From NCBI GenBank assembly GCA_025938055.1, contig JAICQC010000010.1, positions 1-30,557 of the forward strand: DNA of 30,557 nucleotides, given 5' to 3'. Made by a program: the position numbers and the translations under genes. The DNA is from Anaerolineales bacterium. GTDB taxonomy: Bacteria > Chloroflexota > Anaerolineae > Anaerolineales > Villigracilaceae. The notes under the pieces are model-generated. The model had not been told where the DNA came from and ran no database searches. It worked only from the letters and a program-made list of their open reading frames with translations. This document shows positions 20,869 to 27,398 of the stretch, in pieces; position 1 is the stretch's first letter, and the number at the start of each line of letters is the position of its first letter.

Positions 20869-21584
20869 TTGATGATGGAATTCAACTCATCGAACGATTT
20901 GATCGTCGTGCAATCCGCCTCGGGGAAGATGCCGAGGGGGTCGTAGAGAATCGCGTGAAGTCCCGCGCCGCGCGACCCGACAACGTCTGCATAGTAATTA
21001 TCACCTACGTATATGACTTCTCCGGCAGATAAATTCGCACGCTCGAGACCATGCTCAAAAATACCGGGTTCAGGTTTCCATACGTTTACTTCTCCAGCCG
21101 CCATCGAAAAATCAAAGAACTCGGCAATGCCGTGATCGTTCAGGACATCGTGAAAAGGTTTGTCACGGTTCGAAATGACCGCCAGGATGTATCCGGATTC
21201 TCTCAGTTGCGGCAGCGTTCGCCGAACATCCTCCGGGACGATGCTTTCCGGCTTGTAGAACTCGCCCATGTGTATGGAGATCCTGGGTGCGAAATCCATC
21301 GCCCATTCCTCAGAAGCACCCAGGGCAATGAGTCGGCGGCGGCTGTATTCGATCCAGAAGTTTTCTGTCTCAGCAGAATGAGCCAGCAAATCGTTGCGCA
21401 GATCCACCGAGCTTGCCCAGTAGAAATGTTCCCAGCGCAGGGCACGCAGGCGCGCTTCCTCGTTCACCGGTAGACCCAGTGTGATCACATAGTCGGTGAA
21501 CACGTCACCACCCGAAGGAATGCTGTGACGCAGCGTCCCATCCAGGTCGAAGAAAATGGCTTTTATATCGTTGGATTGAATCAT
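20859..21584 (-). CDS. HAD-family hydrolase (phosphoglycolate phosphatase-like)
   Basis: A 241-residue HAD phosphohydrolase. Motif I with the nucleophile Asp13 is AIFFDLDGTLRHS, motif II is ILAVISNRDKP, motif III is the lysine in VWKPEPGIFEHGLERA, and motif IV is the acidic VGDNYYADVVGSRGAG. Between motifs I and II is a helical cap of about 90 residues, the type I (C1) cap of the phosphoglycolate phosphatase group. It would dephosphorylate a small sugar or acid phosphate in the cytoplasm; the substrate cannot be read from sequence. The ATG at 21584 is divergent from the SDR gene at 21709. The stop lies in an AT-rich inverted repeat about 110 bp upstream of the malic enzyme. Confidence 0.85.
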   Translation of the reverse strand: MIQSNDIKAIFFDLDGTLRHSIPSGGDVFTDYVITLGLPVNEEARLRALRWEHFYWASSVDLRNDLLAHSAETENFWIEYSRRRLIALGASEEWAMDFAPRISIHMGEFYKPESIVPEDVRRTLPQLRESGYILAVISNRDKPFHDVLNDHGIAEFFDFSMAAGEVNVWKPEPGIFEHGLERANLSAGEVIYVGDNYYADVVGSRGAGLHAILYDPLGIFPEADCTTIKSFDELNSIIKVI

Positions 21585-21608
21585 GTCACTATGTTATTGT
21601 GAATATAA

Positions 21609-21645
21609 TGACCTTGTCAAGTCATCATACATTGACCTTGTGAAG
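21609..21645 (+). promoter_or_regulatory. Two direct repeats TGACCTTGTnAAG in the HAD/SDR divergent region
   Basis: TGACCTTGTCAAG (21609-21621) and TGACCTTGTGAAG (21633-21645) differ at one base and are 24 bp apart, about two helical turns. A TATAAT at 21604-21609 immediately precedes the first. The arrangement suggests tandem operator sites controlling the divergent HAD and SDR genes, but no regulator gene is adjacent. Confidence 0.4.
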
Positions 21646-21708
21646 CCTCGGCGTCAGGTGGGGAGTACAAAGGACGAACGGAACCTCGCAAGGCTCCAGG
21701 AGAAGAAA

Positions 21709-22491
21709 ATGGGTAAACTCACGAGCAAAGTTGCCATCATCACCGGCGCCACCTCGGGCATCGGGAAAGCGACCGCGCTTCTCTTTGCAGAGGAAGGCGC
21801 GCAGCTGATCATCACGGGACGCCGCGCCGAGCTGGGTAGGACTCTGGAAAAAGAGATCAGAGAGCGCGGGACGACCAGTGTGTTCGTCAAAGCCGATCAT
21901 ACACAAGCCGATGATTGCTCCCACGTTGTCGAGCGGGCTCTCACCGAATGCGGCCGCGTCGACATCCTGTTCAACAATGCAGGCATCGTCACCAGCGGGA
22001 CGGCGGAAACCACTACCGAGGATGTGTGGAACGAAACCTTCGCTATTAACGTGACCGCGGTATGGCGTATGAGCAAATTGGTCCTTCCGCACATGCGTAG
22101 TCAGGGCAAGGGTGTGATCGTCAACAACGGCTCGGATTGGTCAGTAGTGGCGGGCAGGGACGCCTTTCCCTACATTATGAGCAAGGGCGCGGTCGCCATG
22201 ATGACAAAAGCCATGGCGCTGGATTATGCCCGTGAGAATATCCGTGTCAATGCAGTTTGCCCTGGCGATACGTTTGTAGAGCGTTGGATAGACTCTTCGC
22301 GGGGATACTTCGAAAGCTCTGAGCCTGTGACCGTCGAAGAAGTAATGAAAGAATCAAGCGACTACATTCCCATGGGACGCTTCGGCAAACCAGAAGAGAT
22401 CGCACAGGCTGTGCTATTTCTCGCTTCGGATGATTCGTCCTTTGTCACAGGGCATTTGCTGGTCGTGGATGGAGGCAATACAGCGCAATAG
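21709..22491 (+). CDS. Short-chain dehydrogenase/reductase (catalytically complete)
   Basis: A 260-residue classical SDR. It has the NAD(P)-binding TGATSGIG near residues 13-20, ILFNNAGI, the catalytic Ser in VNNGSDWSVV, and YIMSK with the YxxxK Tyr and Lys in place, followed by IRVNAVCPGDTFVERW and GHLLVVDGG. After the first beta-strand pair the sequence reads ITGRRAEL, the basic residues of which suit NADP as cofactor. The start is the ATG at 21709, with CAGGAG 6 bases before it; a longer reading from 21583 would reach into the HAD gene and lacks a site. The substrate is unknown. Unlike the SDR at 8593-9366, all catalytic residues are present. Direct repeats upstream suggest regulation. Confidence 0.88.
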   Translation: MGKLTSKVAIITGATSGIGKATALLFAEEGAQLIITGRRAELGRTLEKEIRERGTTSVFVKADHTQADDCSHVVERALTECGRVDILFNNAGIVTSGTAETTTEDVWNETFAINVTAVWRMSKLVLPHMRSQGKGVIVNNGSDWSVVAGRDAFPYIMSKGAVAMMTKAMALDYARENIRVNAVCPGDTFVERWIDSSRGYFESSEPVTVEEVMKESSDYIPMGRFGKPEEIAQAVLFLASDDSSFVTGHLLVVDGGNTAQ

Positions 22492-22520
22492 CTGGTGCAG
22501 GGTAATTGGTCAGGTCATCA

Positions 22521-22550
22521 TTGATGATGGATTTAGAGGCGTGCTATACT
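22521..22550 (+). promoter_or_regulatory. Candidate promoter of the cyclase gene
   Basis: TTGATG (22521-22526) is 18 bp from TATACT (22545-22550), which is preceded by TGC to make an extended -10. The leader would be about 50 bases. Confidence 0.4.
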
Positions 22551-22605
22551 TCAATAGTTTTCCTGATACTTCGTCACAACTCATACACTGAGGACTTAAC
22601 TGAGA

Positions 22606-24573
22606 ATGAAGGACTTCGAGTATCTTGATGGCGAGCGGAGGCTTGCCGCCATTATGTTCACCGACATGGTCGGCTTTACCGCGCTTGCCCAACGAGATGA
22701 AACGTTAGCCATGCAGCTTCTCGATGAACAAAGGAAACTGATACGGGCGTATCTGGCGGAATACCGGGGCAAAGAGATTGAAGCGATTGGCGATGCTTTT
22801 TTTGTCGAGTTTGCCAGCTCGCTTGATGCAGTCAATTGTGCCGTGGCAATCCAATCGGCGTTGAGGGATTGGAACGAACAGCACCCTGCGGAGAACAGAG
22901 CGTTGATCCGAATCGGAATCCATCTGGGCGATGTGCTCCATCGTGGAAATGAGGTTAGCGGTGATGCGGTGAACATCGCATCCAGGATTGAAGACATGGC
23001 TCCTCCCGGAGGTGTATGCATTACTGCGCAGGTATACGCCAGCGTCATGAACAAGGTCGTGTATCAATTCGAGTCGGTGGGAATCCCGGAACTTAAAAAC
23101 GTCTTCACACCGATCGAGGTGTACCGCGTTGTCGGTTATGGGGAGGATGAAAGCCAACCCGCATCCATCCGGGCTGCGCTGCCCAAGGACAGGATCGCTG
23201 TTCTTCCTTTTGTGAACATCAGTCCGGACCAGGTTGATGAGTATTTTGCGGACGGCATGACCGAGGAATTGATCTCGTCGGTGTCCATGATCAAAGGTCT
23301 CAGGGTGATCGCCAGAACATCCGTGATGAGATATAAGAGAGTACACAAACCAATCGCTGAAATTGGCAGGGAGCTGAACGTCGGCAGTATCCTTGAAGGC
23401 AGTATTCGGAAGGTGGGTCCCAAGATCCGGATTTCTGTCCAGTTCGTCGAAACATCGAAAGAGGTACCGAGCTGGTCTCATAAATATGACCGCGAGGTCA
23501 AGGATGTGTTCGCGATTCAGAGCGAAATCGCCCAGCATGTCGCGGAGGCTCTGAAGGACCACATCTTTGGCGGGAAGCACAGAGAGGAACCCAGGACGAC
23601 CACCTTCAGCACAGAAGCATATATGAGCTATTTGCGTGGAAGACAGCTTTGGAATCGAAGAACCGAAGAGGATCTAAAGAAGGCTGTCAGTTTCTTCGAA
23701 AAGGCACGCAGCATCGATGGTAATTATGCGCGGGCATATGTGGGCCTGGCAGATACCTATGCCACGCTGGCGCTTCTTGAGTTCATGGCTCCGAACGAGG
23801 CATATCCCAAAGCCAAAGAGGCTGTGAGGAAGGCTCTTGCATTGAATGGAGGTCTGGCAGCTGCTCACACATCGTTGGGTCTGATCAAATTCCAGTACGA
23901 CTGGGATTGGAAGGGAGCAGAGGAGGAGTTCACGGATGCAATCAGCAACAACTTTAACTACGCTCCTGCACATCATTTCTTTGCCGATTACCTGAAGGCA
24001 ATGGGCAGGTTCGAGGAGGCGCTGGCGGAGATCGAGATGGCACGCGAGCTGGACCCTCTTTCGCTGGCGATCAATATCGGGGTGGGGCACGTTCTATACC
24101 TGTCCGGTCAGTATGACGAGGCAATTGAAGCGTACAAGAGAGCCATCGAACTGGACCCGGATTTTATGGCAACCCACATCTGGTTCGGGAGACCATACCT
24201 GGAAAAGGGAATGTTCATTGAGGCAATCGCAGAGCTTGAAACCGCGGTCCGGCTTTCCGGGGACAGCACGATTGCACTTGCTATGCTGGGGCACGGGCTC
24301 GCTTCCGCCGGCCGCGGGGAGGAAGCGATGCAGATCCTCGAGAAGCTGAAGGAGAAGTCCAGGAGCGAGTATGTTCCCTCCTACTGGATCGCTGTCATCT
24401 ACAATGGCTTTCGGGATAAGGAACAAGTGATCACCTGGATGCAGAAGGCATTCGAGGAACGCTCAAGCTGGCTGGTCTGGTCTAATGTGGAGCCGAGATT
24501 CGCCTGGCTGAAGGATGACCCGGATTTTGTAGCGCTGATGCGCGCGATGGAGTTTCCCGTCAAAGGAATCTAG
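22606..24573 (+). CDS. Class III nucleotidyl cyclase with TolB-like and TPR domains
   Basis: A 655-residue cytoplasmic protein. Residues about 10-170 are a class III cyclase: metal-binding Asp20 in FTDMVGFT and Asp63 in AIGDAFFVEF, and the transition-state pair Asn123/Arg127 in GDAVNIASRIE. The two purine-selecting positions, normally Lys and Asp in adenylate cyclases, are Glu59 and Glu116 here. Residues about 190-320 form a TolB/FlgO-like domain (IAVLPFVNISPD, YFADGMTEELIS, ILEGSIRK). From about 345 to 620 there are several TPR units, for example YDEAIEAYKRAIELDPD and FEEALAEIEMARELDP. Such fusions sense signals through the TPR part. The product may be cGMP or another nucleotide rather than cAMP. 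The ribosome binding site is weak. Confidence 0.85.
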   Translation: MKDFEYLDGERRLAAIMFTDMVGFTALAQRDETLAMQLLDEQRKLIRAYLAEYRGKEIEAIGDAFFVEFASSLDAVNCAVAIQSALRDWNEQHPAENRALIRIGIHLGDVLHRGNEVSGDAVNIASRIEDMAPPGGVCITAQVYASVMNKVVYQFESVGIPELKNVFTPIEVYRVVGYGEDESQPASIRAALPKDRIAVLPFVNISPDQVDEYFADGMTEELISSVSMIKGLRVIARTSVMRYKRVHKPIAEIGRELNVGSILEGSIRKVGPKIRISVQFVETSKEVPSWSHKYDREVKDVFAIQSEIAQHVAEALKDHIFGGKHREEPRTTTFSTEAYMSYLRGRQLWNRRTEEDLKKAVSFFEKARSIDGNYARAYVGLADTYATLALLEFMAPNEAYPKAKEAVRKALALNGGLAAAHTSLGLIKFQYDWDWKGAEEEFTDAISNNFNYAPAHHFFADYLKAMGRFEEALAEIEMARELDPLSLAINIGVGHVLYLSGQYDEAIEAYKRAIELDPDFMATHIWFGRPYLEKGMFIEAIAELETAVRLSGDSTIALAMLGHGLASAGRGEEAMQILEKLKEKSRSEYVPSYWIAVIYNGFRDKEQVITWMQKAFEERSSWLVWSNVEPRFAWLKDDPDFVALMRAMEFPVKGI

Positions 24574-24614
24574 ATATTTGTCACACGTTGAAATGAATAA
24601 GCTATTAAGACTGA

Positions 24615-25031
24615 ATGAGCGAGAAACAAATGATGAAAAGACTTATCAGTGCAAAAGTGGCTGGAAATATACTTTTAGTTGCCATGGGGTTGCTCTTACC
24701 CTTTCACATTCTCGTGTTGTTGGGAGTAATCCCTGCGGATATCGTCTGGGGTGGAATGATCCAGGGCGCGCAGGCGAATCTCATAACACTGGAGACAATT
24801 GCCCTAGTCGTTACCCTGTTGTTCATGCTAATTATCGCTGCCAAGACAGGTTATGTGCAGGCTGGCAAATTATCAGTAGTAATTAATATCGGCGTGTGGT
24901 TTATCTTTGTCTTTTTACTCTTGAACACGCTTGGAAATCTTGCCTCTGGAGTATCCTTTGAAAATCTGGTGTTTGCTCCGATCACGATCATCCTGGCAAT
25001 TTGTGCCTTCAGACTGGCCATCGAAAAGTAG
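24615..25031 (+). CDS. Four-helix membrane protein of unknown function
   Basis: A 138-residue protein with a short basic N-terminus and four hydrophobic helices: ILLVAMGLLLPFHILVLLGV, LITLETIALVVTLLFMLIIA, VVINIGVWFIFVFLLLNTL and FAPITIILAICAFRLAIEK. No conserved catalytic residue is apparent. The start could be ATG 24615 or the ATG pair at 24630/24633; none has a strong ribosome binding site. Its stop codon (TAG, 25029-25031) overlaps the GGAG ribosome binding site of the OsmC-family gene, which starts 8 bp later, so the two are probably one transcript. The family is not recognised. Its partner suggests a role at the membrane in redox stress, but that is only context. Confidence 0.6.
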   Translation: MSEKQMMKRLISAKVAGNILLVAMGLLLPFHILVLLGVIPADIVWGGMIQGAQANLITLETIALVVTLLFMLIIAAKTGYVQAGKLSVVINIGVWFIFVFLLLNTLGNLASGVSFENLVFAPITIILAICAFRLAIEK

Positions 25032-25039
25032 GAGCGCCC

Positions 25040-25558
25040 ATGACGAATGAAACTTTTTTGAAGAAACACCTTCGCCAAATAGAAGTGCTTGCAGAAGCCA
25101 CAACGGTGAATGGGTGGCGAAAGCAGGTCATTGCGGGTCAACGTGGAGAAAAACGATTTGCCTTTCTAAGTGATGAAGGTACCTACATGCCCGGAGGAGA
25201 GGGAACCGCCCCAACGCCTCTCACCTATTTCGTCGCGGGGGTAGCGCTCTGACTGCTCTCCCAGGTGTCGCAGGTTGCGGCCAAAAGGAGATTAACCCTG
25301 CGCAATGAGAGCGTACGCGTGGTGGCGCACTTCGAAGAAGAAGGAGCAGTCCTTGCGGGAACGCAACAAGGCACTTGCAAGGGTTTTTCCATTGAGTTGT
25401 CCCTGGAAGGTGACGATAACGCTGAAGATATGGTCAAGCTGATCCGCATGGCTCATCGTATGTGCTTCACTGAGAGTGCCCTGACTCAAGCCATTGAGGT
25501 GAAGACAAGTCATCTGTTCAATGGAGAGCCAATCGATATCGGCATGGCTGAATCATAA
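25040..25558 (+). CDS. OsmC-family peroxiredoxin-like protein with predicted selenocysteine at UGA (25250-25252)
   Basis: One continuous frame of 172 residues broken only by TGA at codon 71. The flanking sequence reads TPLTYFVAGVAL-[UGA]-LLSQVSQVAA, which aligns with the OsmC/YhfA motif (P-x-P-x-E-Y-x-L-x-A-L-x-x-Cys-L) with the UGA exactly at the catalytic cysteine. The second conserved OsmC cysteine is present at Cys142 in MAHRMCFTESAL. OsmC proteins reduce organic hydroperoxides through these two residues; OsmC-like selenoproteins are a known computational class. A hairpin with a GGU loop 20 bases past the UGA fits a bacterial SECIS. The start at ATG 25040 has TAGGAG upstream. If the UGA is not recoded, a 70-residue truncated fragment would result, and this would be a pseudogene. 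Confidence 0.72.
25257..25291 (+). promoter_or_regulatory. Predicted bacterial SECIS element
   Basis: Downstream of the in-frame TGA, TCTCC (25257-25261) pairs with GGAGA (25287-25291). Above an internal loop, GTCGCA (25267-25272) pairs with TGCGGC (25276-25281, one G-U pair), closing a GGT loop at 25273-25275. Twenty bases separate the TGA from the loop, close to the 18 in E. coli fdhF as I recall it, and the apical GCAGGT matches that element. SelB recognition is inferred. Confidence 0.6.
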
Positions 25559-25597
25559 GTGTCTGCTTGGGCAATTTAACGGTTTGTAGAGACACAC

Positions 25598-25641
25598 AAC
25601 TGAAAAGAGTGCAGACACTCGTGTCTGCACTCTTTTCAGTT
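25598..25641. terminator. Bidirectional terminator between the OsmC-family and endonuclease IV-like genes
   Basis: A perfect 21-bp inverted repeat (25598-25618 and 25621-25641) around a 2-base centre includes GAAAAGAG on one side and CTCTTTTC on the other. It separates two convergent genes. A third copy of TGTCTGC lies at 25560-25566. Confidence 0.85.
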
Positions 25642-25648
25642 CTCACTT

Positions 25649-26506
25649 TTACGATTCTTTTTCCCCACTCACTTTCATCCAGACTTTCTTCATATAGAGC
25701 GCGTCCTCTTCCATAATGGGGCTTTCGCAGAGGATGCGCCCCGCGCAACTGAACTCTTTCAACGCCTGAAACAGGAGATTTAGCTTCAGATCGGACTTGT
25801 CTATGGCGAGGTGATTCTTCTCGCCCTTCGGACCATACTCGATCCCTGAAAGGTGAATATGCAATCTTTTGAGTGCTTTCTTGCCGAGCGCCTTTTGATA
25901 GGTTTTCAGCAGGGCAGACCATTCTTCGTAGGTGTTCATCGTCCCATCGCCGGGGCGGGCATGCAGGTGCGCAAAATCCATACACGGCTCGACGCCTTCA
26001 ATTGCTTTGCTCATCTCCAGCGTATCTTCGAACGAGCCGAGCATCGCCGATTTCCCCATCGTTTCGGGGCGCAGGGTGACCGGGTTGCCCGCCTTGCGCA
26101 GTTCATCGACACAACCCTGCAAGCGCGGGATGGCGATCTTCAACACTTCTTCCGGAGGATTCATAAAATAGGATCCGGGATGGAAGATAATATCGGTTGC
26201 CCCTGCAAGGTTGCCGTAGACCGCCGCGTCCATCAATCGCTTGCGCGATTTAGGCCACTCCTCAGCCAGCGCGTTCAGGTTGATAAAGTAGGGGGCATGC
26301 ACGCTTAGCGACACCTTTTGCTCCGCAGCCTTCCCTTTGATGGCTGCGCATGTGACCTCGGTCACGCGCACCGATTGCACCCAGCCCAGTTCAAAGGCAT
26401 TCAAACCGATGGACCTGCTGAACTCGATCGCGCCGACCGAACCGCCCGGTTTCTTAGGCGTGGCGAGCGGTGAACCAACCGTACCGAATTGAAAGGATAG
26501 TGCCAT
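25649..26506 (-). CDS. Endonuclease IV-like (AP endonuclease family 2) TIM-barrel protein
   Basis: A 285-residue TIM barrel with the metal-binding residues of endonuclease IV spaced along the strands: LSVHAPYFINL (His), IIFHPGSYFMN (His), VTLRPETMGKS (Glu), PCMDFAHLHAR (Asp/His), LHIHLSGIEYG (His) and ILCESPIMEEDA (Glu). Authentic Nfo cleaves abasic sites in DNA using three zinc ions. Some members of this fold are instead sugar isomerases, so the activity is probable rather than certain. The start is ATG at 26506, supported by GGAG 7 bases upstream; a longer reading from 26557 would run into the diacylglycerol kinase gene. It is the last gene of the minus-strand run and ends at the terminator shared with the OsmC-family gene. 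Confidence 0.8.
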   Translation of the reverse strand: MALSFQFGTVGSPLATPKKPGGSVGAIEFSRSIGLNAFELGWVQSVRVTEVTCAAIKGKAAEQKVSLSVHAPYFINLNALAEEWPKSRKRLMDAAVYGNLAGATDIIFHPGSYFMNPPEEVLKIAIPRLQGCVDELRKAGNPVTLRPETMGKSAMLGSFEDTLEMSKAIEGVEPCMDFAHLHARPGDGTMNTYEEWSALLKTYQKALGKKALKRLHIHLSGIEYGPKGEKNHLAIDKSDLKLNLLFQALKEFSCAGRILCESPIMEEDALYMKKVWMKVSGEKES

Positions 26507-26520
26507 AGTGTCTCCAGTAA

Positions 26521-26916
26521 TCAGTTGCCAGTAAACAAAAATAAGATACGCGCCCATAAGGGCGGACCAAGAATAAGCAAGCCAATCACGATGCCAGCCA
26601 GGGCGGCGACCAAAACCGCGCCTGCCCCCACATCCTTGCCGACTTTTGCCAGCGGGTGGTGCAGGGGGCTGGCGAGGTCCACAACAGCCTCGATGGCTGT
26701 GTTGATGAACTCAGCTGTGAACACCATCGCAATGGTCAGGACGATAACCGCCCAGTCCAGCGGCTTGAGTCCCAGCCACAGACCCATCGCTACAACAATG
26801 CTTGCAAAGACGATGTGGATCCAGGCGTTGTGCTGGGTTTTGAGTACATGCCACAGGCCTCGAAAGGCGTGCCCGAAAGCGGCGATGCGGGAGGTGATGA
26901 AGGTTTTGAGTGACAT
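26521..26916 (-). CDS. dgkA: Diacylglycerol kinase / undecaprenol kinase family membrane protein
   Basis: A 131-residue protein of the prokaryotic DgkA type with three hydrophobic helices. The signature is AEFINTAIEAVVDLASPLHH, followed by PLAKVGKDVGAGAVLVAAL; the two acidic residues (Glu in EFINTAIE and Asp in KVGKDV) and Lys are those that bind Mg-ATP. It phosphorylates diacylglycerol, or in Gram-positive-like bacteria undecaprenol, at the membrane, recycling lipids for envelope synthesis. Undecaprenol as substrate is common in this group but not proven here. The ribosome binding site GTGAGA is modest. It lies 35 bp after ybeY in the order ybeY-dgkA, as in many bacteria, and 14 bp before the endonuclease IV-like gene. 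Confidence 0.88.
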   Translation of the reverse strand: MSLKTFITSRIAAFGHAFRGLWHVLKTQHNAWIHIVFASIVVAMGLWLGLKPLDWAVIVLTIAMVFTAEFINTAIEAVVDLASPLHHPLAKVGKDVGAGAVLVAALAGIVIGLLILGPPLWARILFLFTGN

Positions 26917-26951
26917 TTTTTTCTCACTGTTAAAATCCTTGCGAAGGTTGT

Positions 26952-27398
26952 TCAGTCTTCGCGGATTTGAATGTGACCGAGGCCAAGTCTATCGAGAATT
27001 TCGGCTTGCGCTTTCCACATGCGGGCTTTTTCTTCCGCCTGCGCGTGATCGTGCCCGAGCAAATGCAGGACGCCGTGGACGACCAGAAGTTGCACCTCCG
27101 CTTCGAGCGGATGCCCTGCAGCCTCAGCCTGCTCCCGGGCGCGAGGAACCGAGATAAGGATATCACCGATATAAGGCGTGCCCGTTTCCGGGTCTGTTTC
27201 AGAGGCGGGGAAGGAGAGCACATCGGTCGGGGCATCGATGCCCAGATAGTCCCGGTTTAATTCACGAAGTCGCGCGTCGTCCGTCAACACAATGGACAGT
27301 TCTTTCTCCCCTGCACCGGGTTCATGCTCAAGCGCAGACTGTGCGGCGCGCTTGAGCAGATCTTCGGGGAAGGGGAATTCGGATTCGATGTGGATCAT
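26952..27398 (-). CDS. ybeY: Endoribonuclease YbeY (16S rRNA 3'-end maturation)
   Basis: A 148-residue metalloenzyme of the UPF0054 family. The zinc site is VVHGVLHLLGHDH (His108, His112, His118), the H-x3-H-x5-H motif. TDVLSFPA (58-65) and YIGDILISVPRA (76-87) are the other conserved blocks. YbeY trims the 3' end of 16S rRNA and helps remove defective ribosomes. The ATG overlaps the TGA of pgpH in ATGA, so the two are coupled; the pgpH-ybeY-dgkA order recurs widely. The C-terminus is somewhat long and charged but within family range. Confidence 0.95.
   Translation of the reverse strand: MIHIESEFPFPEDLLKRAAQSALEHEPGAGEKELSIVLTDDARLRELNRDYLGIDAPTDVLSFPASETDPETGTPYIGDILISVPRAREQAEAAGHPLEAEVQLLVVHGVLHLLGHDHAQAEEKARMWKAQAEILDRLGLGHIQIRED

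Noticed and set aside
25001..25039. Upstream extension of the OsmC-family gene to ATG 25001
   Set aside because: It would overlap the end of the membrane protein gene in another frame; the ATG at 25040 has a GGAG at the right distance.
25265..25558. Separate gene starting at GTG 25265 for the second half of the OsmC domain
   Set aside because: It is in the same frame as the first half, has no ribosome binding site, and would lack the catalytic residue. Readthrough at the TGA explains both halves.
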